NCBI GenBank assembly: GCA_902572605.1 | Contig: CACGGD010000003.1 | Location: 17,414 to 81,413 of the forward strand | Source: an uncultured Pelagibacteraceae bacterium | Lineage (GTDB): Bacteria; Pseudomonadota; Alphaproteobacteria; Pelagibacterales; Pelagibacteraceae | Reading direction: 5' to 3' | DNA: 64,000 bases | In this document: piece by piece, positions 32,431-41,313 of the stretch | Layout of the letters: every line of letters begins with the position of its first letter | How positions within the stretch are numbered: position 1 is the stretch's first letter | Program-made: the position numbers and the translations under genes | The notes under the pieces: generated by a model | Databases searched by the model: none | Told to the model about the DNA's origin: nothing | The model's input: the letters and a program-made list of their open reading frames with translations, nothing else

Positions 32431-32886
32431 CTAACCTTTTGGCTCTTCCTTTTTAGGTTCTTCCTTTTTAGCTTCTGCTTTTTTAGGCTCTTCCTTTTTA
32501 GCTTCAGCTTTTTTAGGTTCTTCCTTTTTAGGCTCTTCCTTTTTAGCTTCTGCTTTTTTAGGTTCTTCCTCTTTAGATTCTTTTTTTCTATCTTTTTTTG
32601 GAATTGCTTTCAGAGGGTTGTTTCCAGTTTTTGGCATGGGCATTAATTTCATTTCACCTAAAATTCTTGAAACTCTTAGAGTAGGCTGAGCTCCTTTACT
32701 TATCCAATATTTAATTCTCTCAAATTCAACTTTTATTCTTTCTTTTTTATCCTTTGGTAAAAGAGGATTGTAAGATCCTACCTTTTCAATAAATTTACCA
32801 TCTCTAGGATACCTGCCATCCGCTACTACTATTTTATATATAGGTCTTTTCCTTACTCCGCCCATTGATAATCTTATTCTTAACAT
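32431..32886 (-). CDS. rpsP: Small ribosomal subunit protein S16 with repetitive tail
   Basis: S16 is an assembly protein of the 30S subunit. The core (residues 1 to about 95) has IRLSMGGVRKRPIYKIVVAD, FIEKVGSYNPLLP and WISKGAQPTLRV. Residues 97-151 are a low-complexity tail built from EEPKK and AEAKK units. The tail is longer than in most S16 proteins. The gene follows ffh by 10 bases and precedes trmD by 17. Confidence 0.95.
   Translation of the reverse strand: MLRIRLSMGGVRKRPIYKIVVADGRYPRDGKFIEKVGSYNPLLPKDKKERIKVEFERIKYWISKGAQPTLRVSRILGEMKLMPMPKTGNNPLKAIPKKDRKKESKEEEPKKAEAKKEEPKKEEPKKAEAKKEEPKKAEAKKEEPKKEEPKG
32434..32568 (-). repeat. In-gene tandem repeat coding the S16 tail
   Basis: The DNA repeats in 15- and 30-base units that code for EEPKK alone or EEPKK-AEAKK. 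Read from the core outward the order is long, short, long, long, short, short. This modular pattern suggests growth by slippage or unequal exchange. All units stay in frame. Confidence 0.9.
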
Positions 32887-32896
32887 TTTATACCTT

Positions 32897-34249
32897 TCAT
32901 TTTAGTTTATTGATTATTTCATCAGGCATTAGACCTGATGGAATTTTTTTTCCTTGAGACATTTTTTTCATCATGTCTGACATCATTTTAAATTGTTTAA
33001 GCAGTTTGTTTATTTTTGAAACATCTACACCTGAGCCTTCAGAAATTCTTTTTCTTCTAGAGCCACTAACTATTTTTGGATTTTCTTTTTCTTTCTTCGT
33101 CATAGATAAAATTACTGCTTCATTCTCAATTAACATTTTCTCATCGATAGATGCTTTGTCCATTTGTGCTTTCATCTTGCTTGCCCCTGGCAACAAAGAC
33201 ATAACTCCTTCCATTCCTCCCATTTTTTTCATCTGTCTCAATTGAGATAAGTACGTGTCCATTGTAAAAACACCTTTTTTCATCTCTTCTTCAGTTTTCT
33301 TGATTTTTTCTTCGTCTAAATCTTGAGATGCTTTTTCTACAAGAGAAACTACATCGCCCATTCCTAAAATTCTATTGGCTAATCTATCTGGATGAAATAA
33401 TTCAAAATCACTTATCTTTTCTCCTACTCCAATATATTTAATGGGTTTGCCTGTTACTTGCTTCATACTTAAAGCTGCACCACCCCGTGCATCTCCATCA
33501 ACTCTTGTGAGAATAATGCTGGAAAGATTAACTGCAGTATCAAATTCTTTTGCAACATTAACAGCTATTTGACCAGTAAGTGAGTCTGCGACTAAAATTG
33601 TTTCAACTGGTTTTGTTATTTCTTTAACTTGCTTTATTTCAGACATCATAGGAAGATCAATTTGAGTACGCCCTGCGGAGTCAAAGATTATTACCTCCGA
33701 CCCATTAAGATTCGCTGCGTTCATGGCTCTTTTGCTAATATCAATTGGTTGTTGTTCTTCTACTATTGGCAAGTTTTCTATATTATTTTTTTCTGCAAGC
33801 ATCTTTAATTGCTCTTGAGCTGCTGGCCTGTAAACATCTAAACTAACCAGCATTGTTTTCTTTTTAAAATTTTTCTCAATAAACTTTGCAAGTTTTGCTG
33901 CTGATGTTGTTTTTCCTGATCCTTGTAAGCCTACTAAAAGAATTGAGACTGGAGGTGTGGCTTTAAGATTTAGCTCTTCATTTTTTTTTCCTAAAGTATG
34001 CACTAATTCATCGTAGACAATTTTAATTATCATTTGGCCAGGAGAAGTTGACCTTATTATTTCTTGACCAACAGTTTTTGGTTTAATATTAGATATAAAT
34101 TCTTTAACAACTGGAAGAGCGACATCAGCTTCTAATAAAGCCAGTCTAATTTCTTTTAAACCAGAGTCGACTTGATCTTCGGTTAACGAAGGAGCCTTTT
34201 TAAGTTTAGAAAAAATATTTTCTAATTTATTTGTTAAATTTTCAAACAT
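32897..34249 (-). CDS. ffh: Signal recognition particle protein Ffh
   Basis: Ffh is the GTPase that with 4.5S RNA brings nascent membrane proteins to the membrane. The N domain starts MFENLTNKLENIFSKLKK, the G domain has GLQGSGKTTSAAKLAKF, FDSAGRTQ and TRVDGDARGG, and the methionine-rich M domain has GSRRKRISEGSGVDVSKIN. The frame opens further to a GTG at 34327, but those 26 codons are unlike the family and fall in a hairpin-rich spacer, so I chose ATG 34249 (450 residues). FtsY, its receptor, is encoded nearby on the other strand. Confidence 0.95.
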   Translation of the reverse strand: MFENLTNKLENIFSKLKKAPSLTEDQVDSGLKEIRLALLEADVALPVVKEFISNIKPKTVGQEIIRSTSPGQMIIKIVYDELVHTLGKKNEELNLKATPPVSILLVGLQGSGKTTSAAKLAKFIEKNFKKKTMLVSLDVYRPAAQEQLKMLAEKNNIENLPIVEEQQPIDISKRAMNAANLNGSEVIIFDSAGRTQIDLPMMSEIKQVKEITKPVETILVADSLTGQIAVNVAKEFDTAVNLSSIILTRVDGDARGGAALSMKQVTGKPIKYIGVGEKISDFELFHPDRLANRILGMGDVVSLVEKASQDLDEEKIKKTEEEMKKGVFTMDTYLSQLRQMKKMGGMEGVMSLLPGASKMKAQMDKASIDEKMLIENEAVILSMTKKEKENPKIVSGSRRKRISEGSGVDVSKINKLLKQFKMMSDMMKKMSQGKKIPSGLMPDEIINKLK

Positions 34250-34384
34250 TTCATTACACGTAACACCTATCGCACTAGTGGGCGAACCTTCGCTGACTAG
34301 TGTCGACACTCTTAATATTAAGAGCACCGCAAAAAGCTTGTGATTTTGCGGAAAGTGATCGCAAAGTACAATTTGGGGTTTTAA
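34250..34384. promoter_or_regulatory. Structured divergent spacer between ffh and dapF
   Basis: This 135-base spacer is richer in G+C than its surroundings and holds consecutive inverted repeats. The first is a 30-base hairpin at 34273-34302: outer stem 7 bp, inner stem 4 bp, loop of 4. The second is a perfect 16-base palindrome, CTCTTAATATTAAGAG, at 34309-34324. The third is an 8-bp hairpin at 34327-34351 (CCGCAAAA/TTTTGCGG), and a further TTTGCG/CGCAAA pairing (34345-34365) excludes it. It must hold the promoters for ffh and dapF and may be a transcribed leader for either. It lacks the conserved SRP RNA loop, so I do not call it 4.5S RNA. Confidence 0.55.
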
Positions 34385-35233
34385 ATGTCAACGAATAATT
34401 ATACTACTCTAAATATGCCAAAGATTAACGCTTATAGGATGGACGGATTAGGTAATGATTTTATCATAGTTGATAGAAGAGAAAATTATATTAACTTAAG
34501 TAAAGAAGAAATTATTAAACTTGGTGATAGAAAAGTATTAGGCTTTGACCAAATTCTCTTTATTGAAAAACTGCAAAATAATTCCTACCCAATTACAATT
34601 TATAACTCTGATGGTGGAAAAGTAAGTGCGTGTGGAAATGGAGCTAGATGCATAGCTTATCTTTTAAGTAAAAATTTAAATATTAGTGAAATTAAATTAA
34701 AGACAAATAATAGATTGCTTAATGCAAAAGTAATAGGAGATTTTAATGTAGAGCTTGAAATGGGAAAACCTTTATTTAATTTTGATGAAATTCCATTATC
34801 AAAAACAATAAATCCCGGAGATATTACTTTAAAAATTGATGATAAAGTATTTTCTGGTGGATTTTGTGTGAATGTAGGAAATCCGCATATAATTTTTTTC
34901 GTCAAGGATTGTTTTGAACATGACTTGAAGTTAATTGGTCCTGAAATTGAAAATCATGAACTGTTTCCTGAAAAAGTCAATGTTACGTTTGCTGAAATAA
35001 TTGATAAAAGTAATATAAAAATAAATGTCTGGGAACGTGGAGCTGGACTTACAAAAGCTTGTGGCACTGCTGCTTGTGCAACAGCTGTTGCAGCACTAAA
35101 AAATAATATAGCTAATAATAAAGTAGATGTAAAATTTAATGAAGGTATTTTGAAAATAGAAATAGATAAAAAGGATAATATATTTATGACCGGTCCAGTT
35201 TCGGAGATCAAAAATATAAAAATAGAAATTTAA
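34385..35233 (+). CDS. dapF: Diaminopimelate epimerase
   Basis: DapF converts LL- to meso-diaminopimelate for peptidoglycan and lysine. The two active-site cysteines are in SACGNGARCIAYLL and in KACGTAACATAVAAL. MDGLGNDFIIVD is the family's N-terminal motif. I keep the ATG at 34385, which has GGGG about six bases upstream; the ATG at 34415 (MPKINAYRMDG) gives a more typical length but has no visible Shine-Dalgarno. ftsY follows after 1 base. The MiaB-like gene often found between dapF and ftsY in alphaproteobacteria is absent. Confidence 0.94.
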   Translation: MSTNNYTTLNMPKINAYRMDGLGNDFIIVDRRENYINLSKEEIIKLGDRKVLGFDQILFIEKLQNNSYPITIYNSDGGKVSACGNGARCIAYLLSKNLNISEIKLKTNNRLLNAKVIGDFNVELEMGKPLFNFDEIPLSKTINPGDITLKIDDKVFSGGFCVNVGNPHIIFFVKDCFEHDLKLIGPEIENHELFPEKVNVTFAEIIDKSNIKINVWERGAGLTKACGTAACATAVAALKNNIANNKVDVKFNEGILKIEIDKKDNIFMTGPVSEIKNIKIEI

Positions 35234-35234
35234 T

Positions 35235-36155
35235 ATGGGATTATTTGATAAATTTAAAATCGGACTTGGAAAAAGTTCTTCTGGTCTTACAGATGGATTT
35301 AAAAATATTTTTTCAAAAAAAAAAATAGACGGAGATGTATTGTCTGAGTTTGAAGATCTGCTTATAAGTGCAGATACAGGTGTTGAGGTAGCTAAAGAAT
35401 TAAGAAAAGATTTTGAAAATTTTAAAATTGATAAGAAATTAGATAATCACCAAGAAATTTTAAAACTAATAGCAGACAAGATGGCTATCAACTTATTAAA
35501 ATATGAAAAAGATTTAAGTCTTATGGGAAATGCTAGTTCTTCAGTTATTGTTGTATCAGGAGTGAACGGCGTAGGAAAAACTACTACAATTGGAAAATTA
35601 GGAAAATACTTTAAAGATAATAGTAGATCAGTTGTATTTGGTGCAGCTGATACTTTTAGGGCAGCTGCAATTGATCAATTACAAGTTTGGGCAGCTAAAG
35701 TGAAAGTTGATATAATTAAATCAGAAATTAATAGTGACCCTGCCTCCGTTGCTTTCAAAACAGCAGAATTTGCAAAAAAAAATCAAATTGATATTGCCTT
35801 GATAGACACAGCCGGAAGATTACAAAATAAAAAAAATTTAATGGATGAATATAAAAAAATTATTAATGTCTTAAAAAAAATTGATGATAAATTTCCTAAC
35901 GAAGTAATTCTAGTTTTAGACGCAACCACTGGTCAAAATGCATTAAATCAAGTTGAAGAGTTTAGTAAAATACACAACATTACTGGATTAATTGTCACTA
36001 AACTTGATAGCACAGCTAAAGGTGGAATCATTTTGGCTATATGTAAAAAATATAATTTACCTATTGTAGCTGTTGGGATGGGAGAAAAAGATACAGACTT
36101 ACATCCCTTTAAAGCTGAGTTTTTTTCTAAAGCACTCCTTGGACTAAATTCTTAA
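35235..36155 (+). CDS. ftsY: Signal recognition particle receptor FtsY
   Basis: FtsY is the membrane-side GTPase partner of Ffh. The 306-residue form has only the N and G domains with a very short N-terminal A region (MGLFDKFKIGLGKSSSG), as in other compact alphaproteobacterial FtsY. GTPase motifs are GVNGVGKTTTIGKLGKYF, DTAGRLQNK and VTKLDSTAKGG. Its end overlaps the end of the convergent hydrolase gene by 4 bases. Confidence 0.96.
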   Translation: MGLFDKFKIGLGKSSSGLTDGFKNIFSKKKIDGDVLSEFEDLLISADTGVEVAKELRKDFENFKIDKKLDNHQEILKLIADKMAINLLKYEKDLSLMGNASSSVIVVSGVNGVGKTTTIGKLGKYFKDNSRSVVFGAADTFRAAAIDQLQVWAAKVKVDIIKSEINSDPASVAFKTAEFAKKNQIDIALIDTAGRLQNKKNLMDEYKKIINVLKKIDDKFPNEVILVLDATTGQNALNQVEEFSKIHNITGLIVTKLDSTAKGGIILAICKKYNLPIVAVGMGEKDTDLHPFKAEFFSKALLGLNS

Positions 36156-36952
36156 TATTTTTCTATAAAATTTTTTATACTATTTATTAATTGATCATTG
36201 AATTCCATCATGTGAACATCATCCGAAGTAAAATATGAATATTTTGGTTCATTTGCTTTCTCGAATAATTCTTCTCCCATTGAAAAAGGAATGATATCAT
36301 CTTTCTTGCCATGCATTATTAGAATTGGAGTATTAATTTTTTCAATCTTATTAATTGAATCATATCTATCTTTTAAAAGAAGTTTTACTGGCAAGTAAGG
36401 ATAATAAATTTTTGCAGAATTTTCTATTGAAGTAAAAGGTGACTCTAATATTATGCTATTAAAATTATTTTTTTTAGCTATCTCTAACACTACACCACTT
36501 CCCAAAGATTCTCCGTATAAAATAATTTGATTATTTTCAACTTGCTTTTTATTTAACCATCTAATAGCTGCTTCAGCATCTTCATATAAATTTTTTTCAG
36601 TAGGAGACCCTTTATTTCCACTAAACCCTCTCCAAGAAATTAAAAGAATATTAATATCTAATTTATTCAATTCATTAAGTTTATAAATTCTATTTGATAG
36701 ATTTCCTGCATTCCCGTGTAATAAAACAAGTGTCTTTAATTTTTTAAAATTTTTATCTATTACCCAAGATTTAAGTTTAATTTCATCATCCACTTTAATA
36801 AAAATTTCATCATAATTAAATTTTATCTCATCATTTTGATAATTATTCTCAGAAGGATGATAAAGTAGATTTCTTTGATAAAAATATATAAAAATTACTA
36901 ATACCAAATAAGCAATTAACACTGAGGATAAAGTTAGATATAAATATTTCAT
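36152..36952 (-). CDS. Membrane-anchored alpha/beta hydrolase
   Basis: This 266-residue protein starts with one membrane helix (about residues 7-24), then an alpha/beta hydrolase domain like the BEM46/ABHD13 group. The oxyanion motif is LLHGNAGNLSNR, the nucleophile serine is in YGESLGSGVV, the acid is probably in MHGKKDDIIP, and the histidine in DDVHMMEF. The substrate is unknown. It is the last gene of the minus-strand group and overlaps the DMT transporter gene by 4 bases. Confidence 0.85.
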   Translation of the reverse strand: MKYLYLTLSSVLIAYLVLVIFIYFYQRNLLYHPSENNYQNDEIKFNYDEIFIKVDDEIKLKSWVIDKNFKKLKTLVLLHGNAGNLSNRIYKLNELNKLDINILLISWRGFSGNKGSPTEKNLYEDAEAAIRWLNKKQVENNQIILYGESLGSGVVLEIAKKNNFNSIILESPFTSIENSAKIYYPYLPVKLLLKDRYDSINKIEKINTPILIMHGKKDDIIPFSMGEELFEKANEPKYSYFTSDDVHMMEFNDQLINSIKNFIEKY

Positions 36953-37854
36953 TTAACAATCTTTCTTGCTAGATAAACTCCAAAAAAAACTAGAGCAGCC
37001 CCATAATAGTGAAAACCTAAAAGAGACTCATCAAATAATATTATTCCATAGATAGCAGAATATATTGAAAATATATAAAGTGTAAATCCAGCTAAAGAGG
37101 CTCCTACATATTTTTGAACTTTAGTATATAAAGTGAAGGCAATTATTCCCGGAGAAATAGCTGCAAACAAAACCCAAAATAAAAAATTTATATTAAATGT
37201 TGTGTTGAAAAAATAAGATTCTTCAATTAAATAAAAGGGAAATAAAGAAACTGCTCCAAAAAAAGCTATTAAAGTAAATCTAGCCATCAGACTGAAATTA
37301 CTTCTCCAGTTAATAAGAAAAATCGAATAAATAGCCCAACCTATAGCGGCGCCTAGCATCCATAAATCTCCCGAGGTAAATTTAAAATTTACTAAGTAAA
37401 ATATGTCACCTTTGCAAATTATTATTAAAACACCAGTAAGACACACGATTAAACCAATAATTCTTGATATATTAATTTTATCTTTAAAAAATAATACAGA
37501 TAAAAAAATAATAAATATCGGTGAAGAGGTATAAATTATTCCCATATTGGCCATTGTAGTAGACATCCCGGCTATAAAAGGAAAAGCTCCACAAATTCCA
37601 CAGCCCATAAGTCCTAAGAAAAAAAGTTTGAAAGATTCTTTTTTAAATTGTTCTTTCTTCTTCGTAATTTCATTAAAAAAAAATGGCATTAAAAGTATAA
37701 AAACAGTTAGCCATCTCCAAAATGCAAGTGATACTGGAGGAACGTATTCTACTCCTCCTCTAGCAACGATAATGTTAGAGGCCATAAAAATTGGCTGGAT
37801 AAGTAAAAGTAAATAGGGATAAAGATTATTTCTTTTTGTCGCCGAAGGCTTCAT
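36949..37854 (-). CDS. DMT-family (EamA) transporter
   Basis: A 301-residue inner-membrane protein with about ten helices arranged as two EamA repeats. Conserved pieces are PVSLAFWRWLTVFILLMPFF in repeat 1 and SPGIIAFTLYTKVQKYVGAS with FDESLLGFHYYGAALVFFGV in repeat 2. Substrates of this family (amino acids, metabolites, drugs) cannot be read from sequence. It overlaps a 59-codon gene upstream by 29 bases and the hydrolase gene by 4 bases, so the three are probably co-translated. Confidence 0.88.
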   Translation of the reverse strand: MKPSATKRNNLYPYLLLLIQPIFMASNIIVARGGVEYVPPVSLAFWRWLTVFILLMPFFFNEITKKKEQFKKESFKLFFLGLMGCGICGAFPFIAGMSTTMANMGIIYTSSPIFIIFLSVLFFKDKINISRIIGLIVCLTGVLIIICKGDIFYLVNFKFTSGDLWMLGAAIGWAIYSIFLINWRSNFSLMARFTLIAFFGAVSLFPFYLIEESYFFNTTFNINFLFWVLFAAISPGIIAFTLYTKVQKYVGASLAGFTLYIFSIYSAIYGIILFDESLLGFHYYGAALVFFGVYLARKIVK

Positions 37855-38005
37855 ATAACATCATTACTATTACTAAGCCCATCAATATGTAAACTGGCAA
37901 AACGTCTTTAAAACCAATCATCATTGATCTTGTTAAAGTTGTTGCTAATCCAATTAAAAAAGCTATAGCAAATGCACAACCTATTATTGAAGTTAATTTA
38001 TTCAT
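37826..38005 (-). CDS. Small two-helix membrane protein, 59 residues
   Basis: I found this short frame by translating the gap between the amidase and the DMT transporter. It runs ATG (38005) to TAA (37826). The product starts MNKLTSIIGCAFAIAFLIGL, has a second hydrophobic stretch (VLPVYILMGLVIVMMLY) and ends in FGDKKK, which fits two membrane helices with a cytoplasmic basic tail. It overlaps the amidase end by 8 bases and the transporter start by 29 bases. It could be an accessory part of the transporter. I do not recognise a family. Confidence 0.6.
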   Translation of the reverse strand: MNKLTSIIGCAFAIAFLIGLATTLTRSMMIGFKDVLPVYILMGLVIVMMLYEAFGDKKK

Positions 38006-39329
38006 CTTTACAATTTTTTTCTAACCAATTAGCAGTTCCTAAAAATCTTAAATCATCAAGTTTATTTCCTACCAACTGAACACCTAATGGTAAGTTATTT
38101 TCTCCAGTTAGTAAAGGCAATGAAATAGTTGGTAAACCTAGATAAGTCCAATTTTTTTGAAAGTCGGCGCTCCCGGTAGATTTAAGACCTTTGTCAGCTA
38201 CTCCACTTGAAGAAGGTGTAATAATTCCATGGTAATCATCAAAAACCTCCTTGTATGACTCATAGCTTTGTTTCATAAAATCAATGGCATCAGTATACTC
38301 TTTAGCAGAATATTTCATTCCTCTTTCAATCGCATCTCTCATTTCTTTAGAAAGTTTGTTTTTATCTTTTTTATAATAAACTTGAAAATTATTAGCTAAA
38401 TCTGTTTCATGAATGATTTGATGGTATTTTGGAATTTCTTTAAAATATGAAGGTGTATCAAAAACTTCAATATTTTTTTTTAATTTTTTAATTAAAAACT
38501 CGAATGCCTTTTGAGACTCTTTATTAATATTTTTCCAACTGTTTGTTTTGTAAAAAATAAACTTTGGTTCAAAGATTGGCCCCTCTTCACAAACTTTAAT
38601 CATATCATCTGCAGCAAAATGAACTGTAGAGGGATCATATAAATCTTTTTTAATTAAAGATTTTGCAAGCAAAGCCACATCTTTTACAGTTTTTCCGAAT
38701 ACTCCCATCGTATCTAGTTTATCTGAAGTTTTTAAAACACCATTTCTTGAAATTAATCCATAAGAAGGCTTATATCCAACGACTCCACAATAAGAAGCAG
38801 GTCTAATTATTGATCCCCCAGTTTGAGAACCAATAGATAAGTGGGCCATATGAGAAGCTATAACTGCTGCGGACCCGCTTGATGAACCTCCTGGTGTCCT
38901 TGAATAATCATGAGGATTTTTTGTTTTACTTGGGTGAATGTAAGCTAATTCGCAAGTTACTGTTTTTCCCATAATAATTGCTCCAGCTGTTTTTAATAAA
39001 TTAACTATTTCAGAGTCTTGTGAGCTTGACATTTTTTTTCTAAAAACAGTTCCACACTCAGTAGGCATATCATATGTTCCGATTATATCTTTAATCGCTA
39101 CAGGAAGTCCGTGTAAAGCTCCTAAAGGCTTACCAGATTTTCTATATTCATCTGCTTCTTCGGCTTTTTCTAAAAGAATTTTTTTATCCAAGAAAGCCCA
39201 AGCCTGAACATCTTTATCAAATTTTTCTATTCTTTTTATATAAGCCTTACATAAATCTACAGATGAAATATCACCTGATTTTAACTTGGAGACCAATTCA
39301 TTGGCATTTAGAGAGGCTGTGTCTATCAT
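37998..39329 (-). CDS. Amidase (amidase-signature family)
   Basis: This 443-residue enzyme hydrolyses an amide of unknown identity. The Ser-cisSer-Lys triad is visible: the lysine in LPVAIKDIIG, the first serine in the GSSSGSAAVIASHMA run, and the nucleophile in IGSQTGGSIIRPASYCGVVG. It resembles GatA, but it has no gatB or gatC partner here and lies 9 bases after a TRAP transporter gene. A catabolic or salvage role is more likely than tRNA amidation. Confidence 0.88.
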   Translation of the reverse strand: MIDTASLNANELVSKLKSGDISSVDLCKAYIKRIEKFDKDVQAWAFLDKKILLEKAEEADEYRKSGKPLGALHGLPVAIKDIIGTYDMPTECGTVFRKKMSSSQDSEIVNLLKTAGAIIMGKTVTCELAYIHPSKTKNPHDYSRTPGGSSSGSAAVIASHMAHLSIGSQTGGSIIRPASYCGVVGYKPSYGLISRNGVLKTSDKLDTMGVFGKTVKDVALLAKSLIKKDLYDPSTVHFAADDMIKVCEEGPIFEPKFIFYKTNSWKNINKESQKAFEFLIKKLKKNIEVFDTPSYFKEIPKYHQIIHETDLANNFQVYYKKDKNKLSKEMRDAIERGMKYSAKEYTDAIDFMKQSYESYKEVFDDYHGIITPSSSGVADKGLKSTGSADFQKNWTYLGLPTISLPLLTGENNLPLGVQLVGNKLDDLRFLGTANWLEKNCKDE

Positions 39330-39338
39330 TTTAAATTA

Positions 39339-40700
39339 TTAATTTGCAAATAAAGTATCGGGTAGCCAGAGTGCAATACCTGGGAATAGATACATTAAAA
39401 CCATTGCAAAAATTACTATTCCTAAAAAAGGCATTATACCTCTAAAGATATCAAGAAGTTCTACATTTTTAGTTTGAACACCCTTAAGATAATAAGCCGA
39501 CATCGCCATGGGGGGTGTTAAAAATGAAGTTTGTAAATTTAAAGCAATTAACATTGCAAAGAAATAAGGATTCACTCCAAAAAACTCTACTAAAGGTAAA
39601 AATATTGGGACAAAAATAATTAATATTTCTGTCCATTCTAATGGCCATCCTAGTAAGAAAATTATAATCTGAGTAATTACTAAGAACTGCCATGGTGCTA
39701 GATCCATAGATTTAAAGAAGTGCTCAAATACTTCGTGGCCTCCTAGATAAGAAAAAACAGAAGAAAAAGTCCAAGAACCTATGAATAACCACATTATCAT
39801 TGCTGTTGTCTTTGCTGTAAGAAAAACTGACTCTTTAAAATTTTTCCATTTCAAAGTTTTATAAAAAAGGGAGAGAACTATTGCCCCAAAGGCACCAACT
39901 CCTGCTGCTTCAGCTGGTGTTGCTAAACCTCCTAAAATTGTTCCAAGCACTAAAATAATAAGAGAAAACAAAGGAAGAAAAGAGACTAAGACTTCCTTTA
40001 AAATTTCTGATCTTGGGGGTATCTCCTCAGCAGGGGGTTTAGGCGCTATAGATGGATTAAAATATGCTCTAGTAATTGCGTAACCTATATATAATCCCGC
40101 GAGTAATAAACCAGGGAGTATTGCAGCAGCAAATAATCTTAAAGGAGATAGTTGAGCAATAACAGAATACACAATTAGCATAATGCTCGGTGGAATTAAT
40201 ATTCCAAGACATCCTCCTGAACAAATTACTCCTGAAGCAAATTTTTTATCATATCCTGCTTTAATCATTGCAGGCCAAGCTAGCAAACCCATTAAGGTAA
40301 CAACCGCACCAATTATACCTGTTGCGGTTGAGAAAAGTGCACATGTAATTAAAGCTGCTACTGCCATAGAAGCCGGCAATCTGTGAGAAGCTAATCTAAT
40401 AGCAAAAAATAATCTAGAGACAATCCCTGCCCTCTCAACAAGATATCCCATAAATAAAAATAAGGGGACTGCAGTTAAAACAGTATTATCCATTACAGTG
40501 TAAGTATTTTGAACGAATAATTGAAAAATTCTATTATCTAATAGATGTTCCATTCGAGTTGGATCAAAGTAAGCGTAATAACCGAAACCAACTCCCATCG
40601 CCATCAAAGTAAATGCTATAGGAAATCCAAGAAGAACAGCAAATAAAAATATTGCCATCATCAATATTGCAACTTCTGGATTGGTTAAACTAAATAACAT
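39339..40700 (-). CDS. dctM: TRAP transporter large permease
   Basis: DctM is the ion-coupled, roughly 12-helix transport subunit of a TRAP system. The 453-residue sequence has ICSGGCLGILIPPSIMLIVY and GLATPAEAAGVGAFGAIVLS, both family hallmarks, and a C-terminal LNLQTSFLTPPMAMSAYYLK. It overlaps dctQ by 11 bases. Its size and that of its partners match TRAP systems of the 2-oxoacid (TakP-like) group. Confidence 0.95.
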   Translation of the reverse strand: MLFSLTNPEVAILMMAIFLFAVLLGFPIAFTLMAMGVGFGYYAYFDPTRMEHLLDNRIFQLFVQNTYTVMDNTVLTAVPLFLFMGYLVERAGIVSRLFFAIRLASHRLPASMAVAALITCALFSTATGIIGAVVTLMGLLAWPAMIKAGYDKKFASGVICSGGCLGILIPPSIMLIVYSVIAQLSPLRLFAAAILPGLLLAGLYIGYAITRAYFNPSIAPKPPAEEIPPRSEILKEVLVSFLPLFSLIILVLGTILGGLATPAEAAGVGAFGAIVLSLFYKTLKWKNFKESVFLTAKTTAMIMWLFIGSWTFSSVFSYLGGHEVFEHFFKSMDLAPWQFLVITQIIIFLLGWPLEWTEILIIFVPIFLPLVEFFGVNPYFFAMLIALNLQTSFLTPPMAMSAYYLKGVQTKNVELLDIFRGIMPFLGIVIFAMVLMYLFPGIALWLPDTLFAN

Positions 40701-41274
40701 CTTTTTGATCCTCGTCTTGTGAAGTTCTCATTAACATTTTTTCTGTTTCTTCAGCAACAACCATTCTTGCTGGCCAATGACCAGTTTGAATACAAATAAT
40801 TGATCTGAAGACTTCACTAATACCTTGAATTATTAAAAGAACTCCAGCAGAAGGAATTAAAGCTTTTGCCATATAAATTTGGATCTGCGCAGGACTATTC
40901 CAGCTTGTTTCTTTGATCTTCCAAGCAAGTGCGGCATATTCATAGCCATAAAATGCCAAAGCTAACACACCAGGAAAGAAAAATATAAAGTATAAAATTA
41001 AATCTATGTAACCTTGAGTTCTAGGTTTAAACAGTCTGTAAATTACGTCTCCTCTTACATGAGCTTCAGTAGATAAAGTATAGGCTCCTGCCATCATAAA
41101 TATTGCTCCATACATTTGCAAACTAAAATCAAAATTCCATAAAGTCGGCGCGTTAAAAGCATATGCCATTACCACTTCATAGCATGTTCCACCCATTAAT
41201 ATTACGATACACCAGGAAAATGCTTTTCCCACTGAAGTGCTTAAATGATCTGCAAAGCTGATAAATCCTCTCAT
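40690..41274 (-). CDS. dctQ: TRAP transporter small permease
   Basis: DctQ is the four-helix partner of DctM. The 194-residue protein has hydrophobic segments at about residues 17-37, 50-70, 90-110 and 135-160, and the family motif ADHLSTSVGKAFSWC near the start with HVRGDVIYR after helix 2. It follows a strong hairpin after dctP, so it is probably made at lower levels than the binding protein. Confidence 0.92.
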   Translation of the reverse strand: MRGFISFADHLSTSVGKAFSWCIVILMGGTCYEVVMAYAFNAPTLWNFDFSLQMYGAIFMMAGAYTLSTEAHVRGDVIYRLFKPRTQGYIDLILYFIFFFPGVLALAFYGYEYAALAWKIKETSWNSPAQIQIYMAKALIPSAGVLLIIQGISEVFRSIICIQTGHWPARMVVAEETEKMLMRTSQDEDQKDVI

Positions 41275-41313
41275 AAAAATAAACTATTCTAAAATTTTAT
41301 TCTTTTCCATAAA

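Noticed and set aside
32434..32568. Possible CRISPR-like array
   Set aside because: The repeats have no unique spacers, are in frame and code the tail of S16.
34273..34302. tRNA-like GGTTCG stretch (minus strand)
   Set aside because: No acceptor, D or anticodon arms can be drawn around it; it is the tip of a simple hairpin.
34250..34327. In-frame N-terminal extension of Ffh back to a GTG at 34327
   Set aside because: The 26 extra codons are unlike Ffh, use a GTG start and lie in the hairpin-rich spacer; MFENLTNKL at 34249 is the family start.
34250..34384. 4.5S SRP RNA gene beside ffh
   Set aside because: The conserved GGAAG/AGCAG loop of SRP RNA is not present on either strand, although hairpins are.
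37998..39329. GatA subunit of the tRNA amidotransferase
   Set aside because: No gatB or gatC adjoins, and it is placed with transport and catabolic genes.
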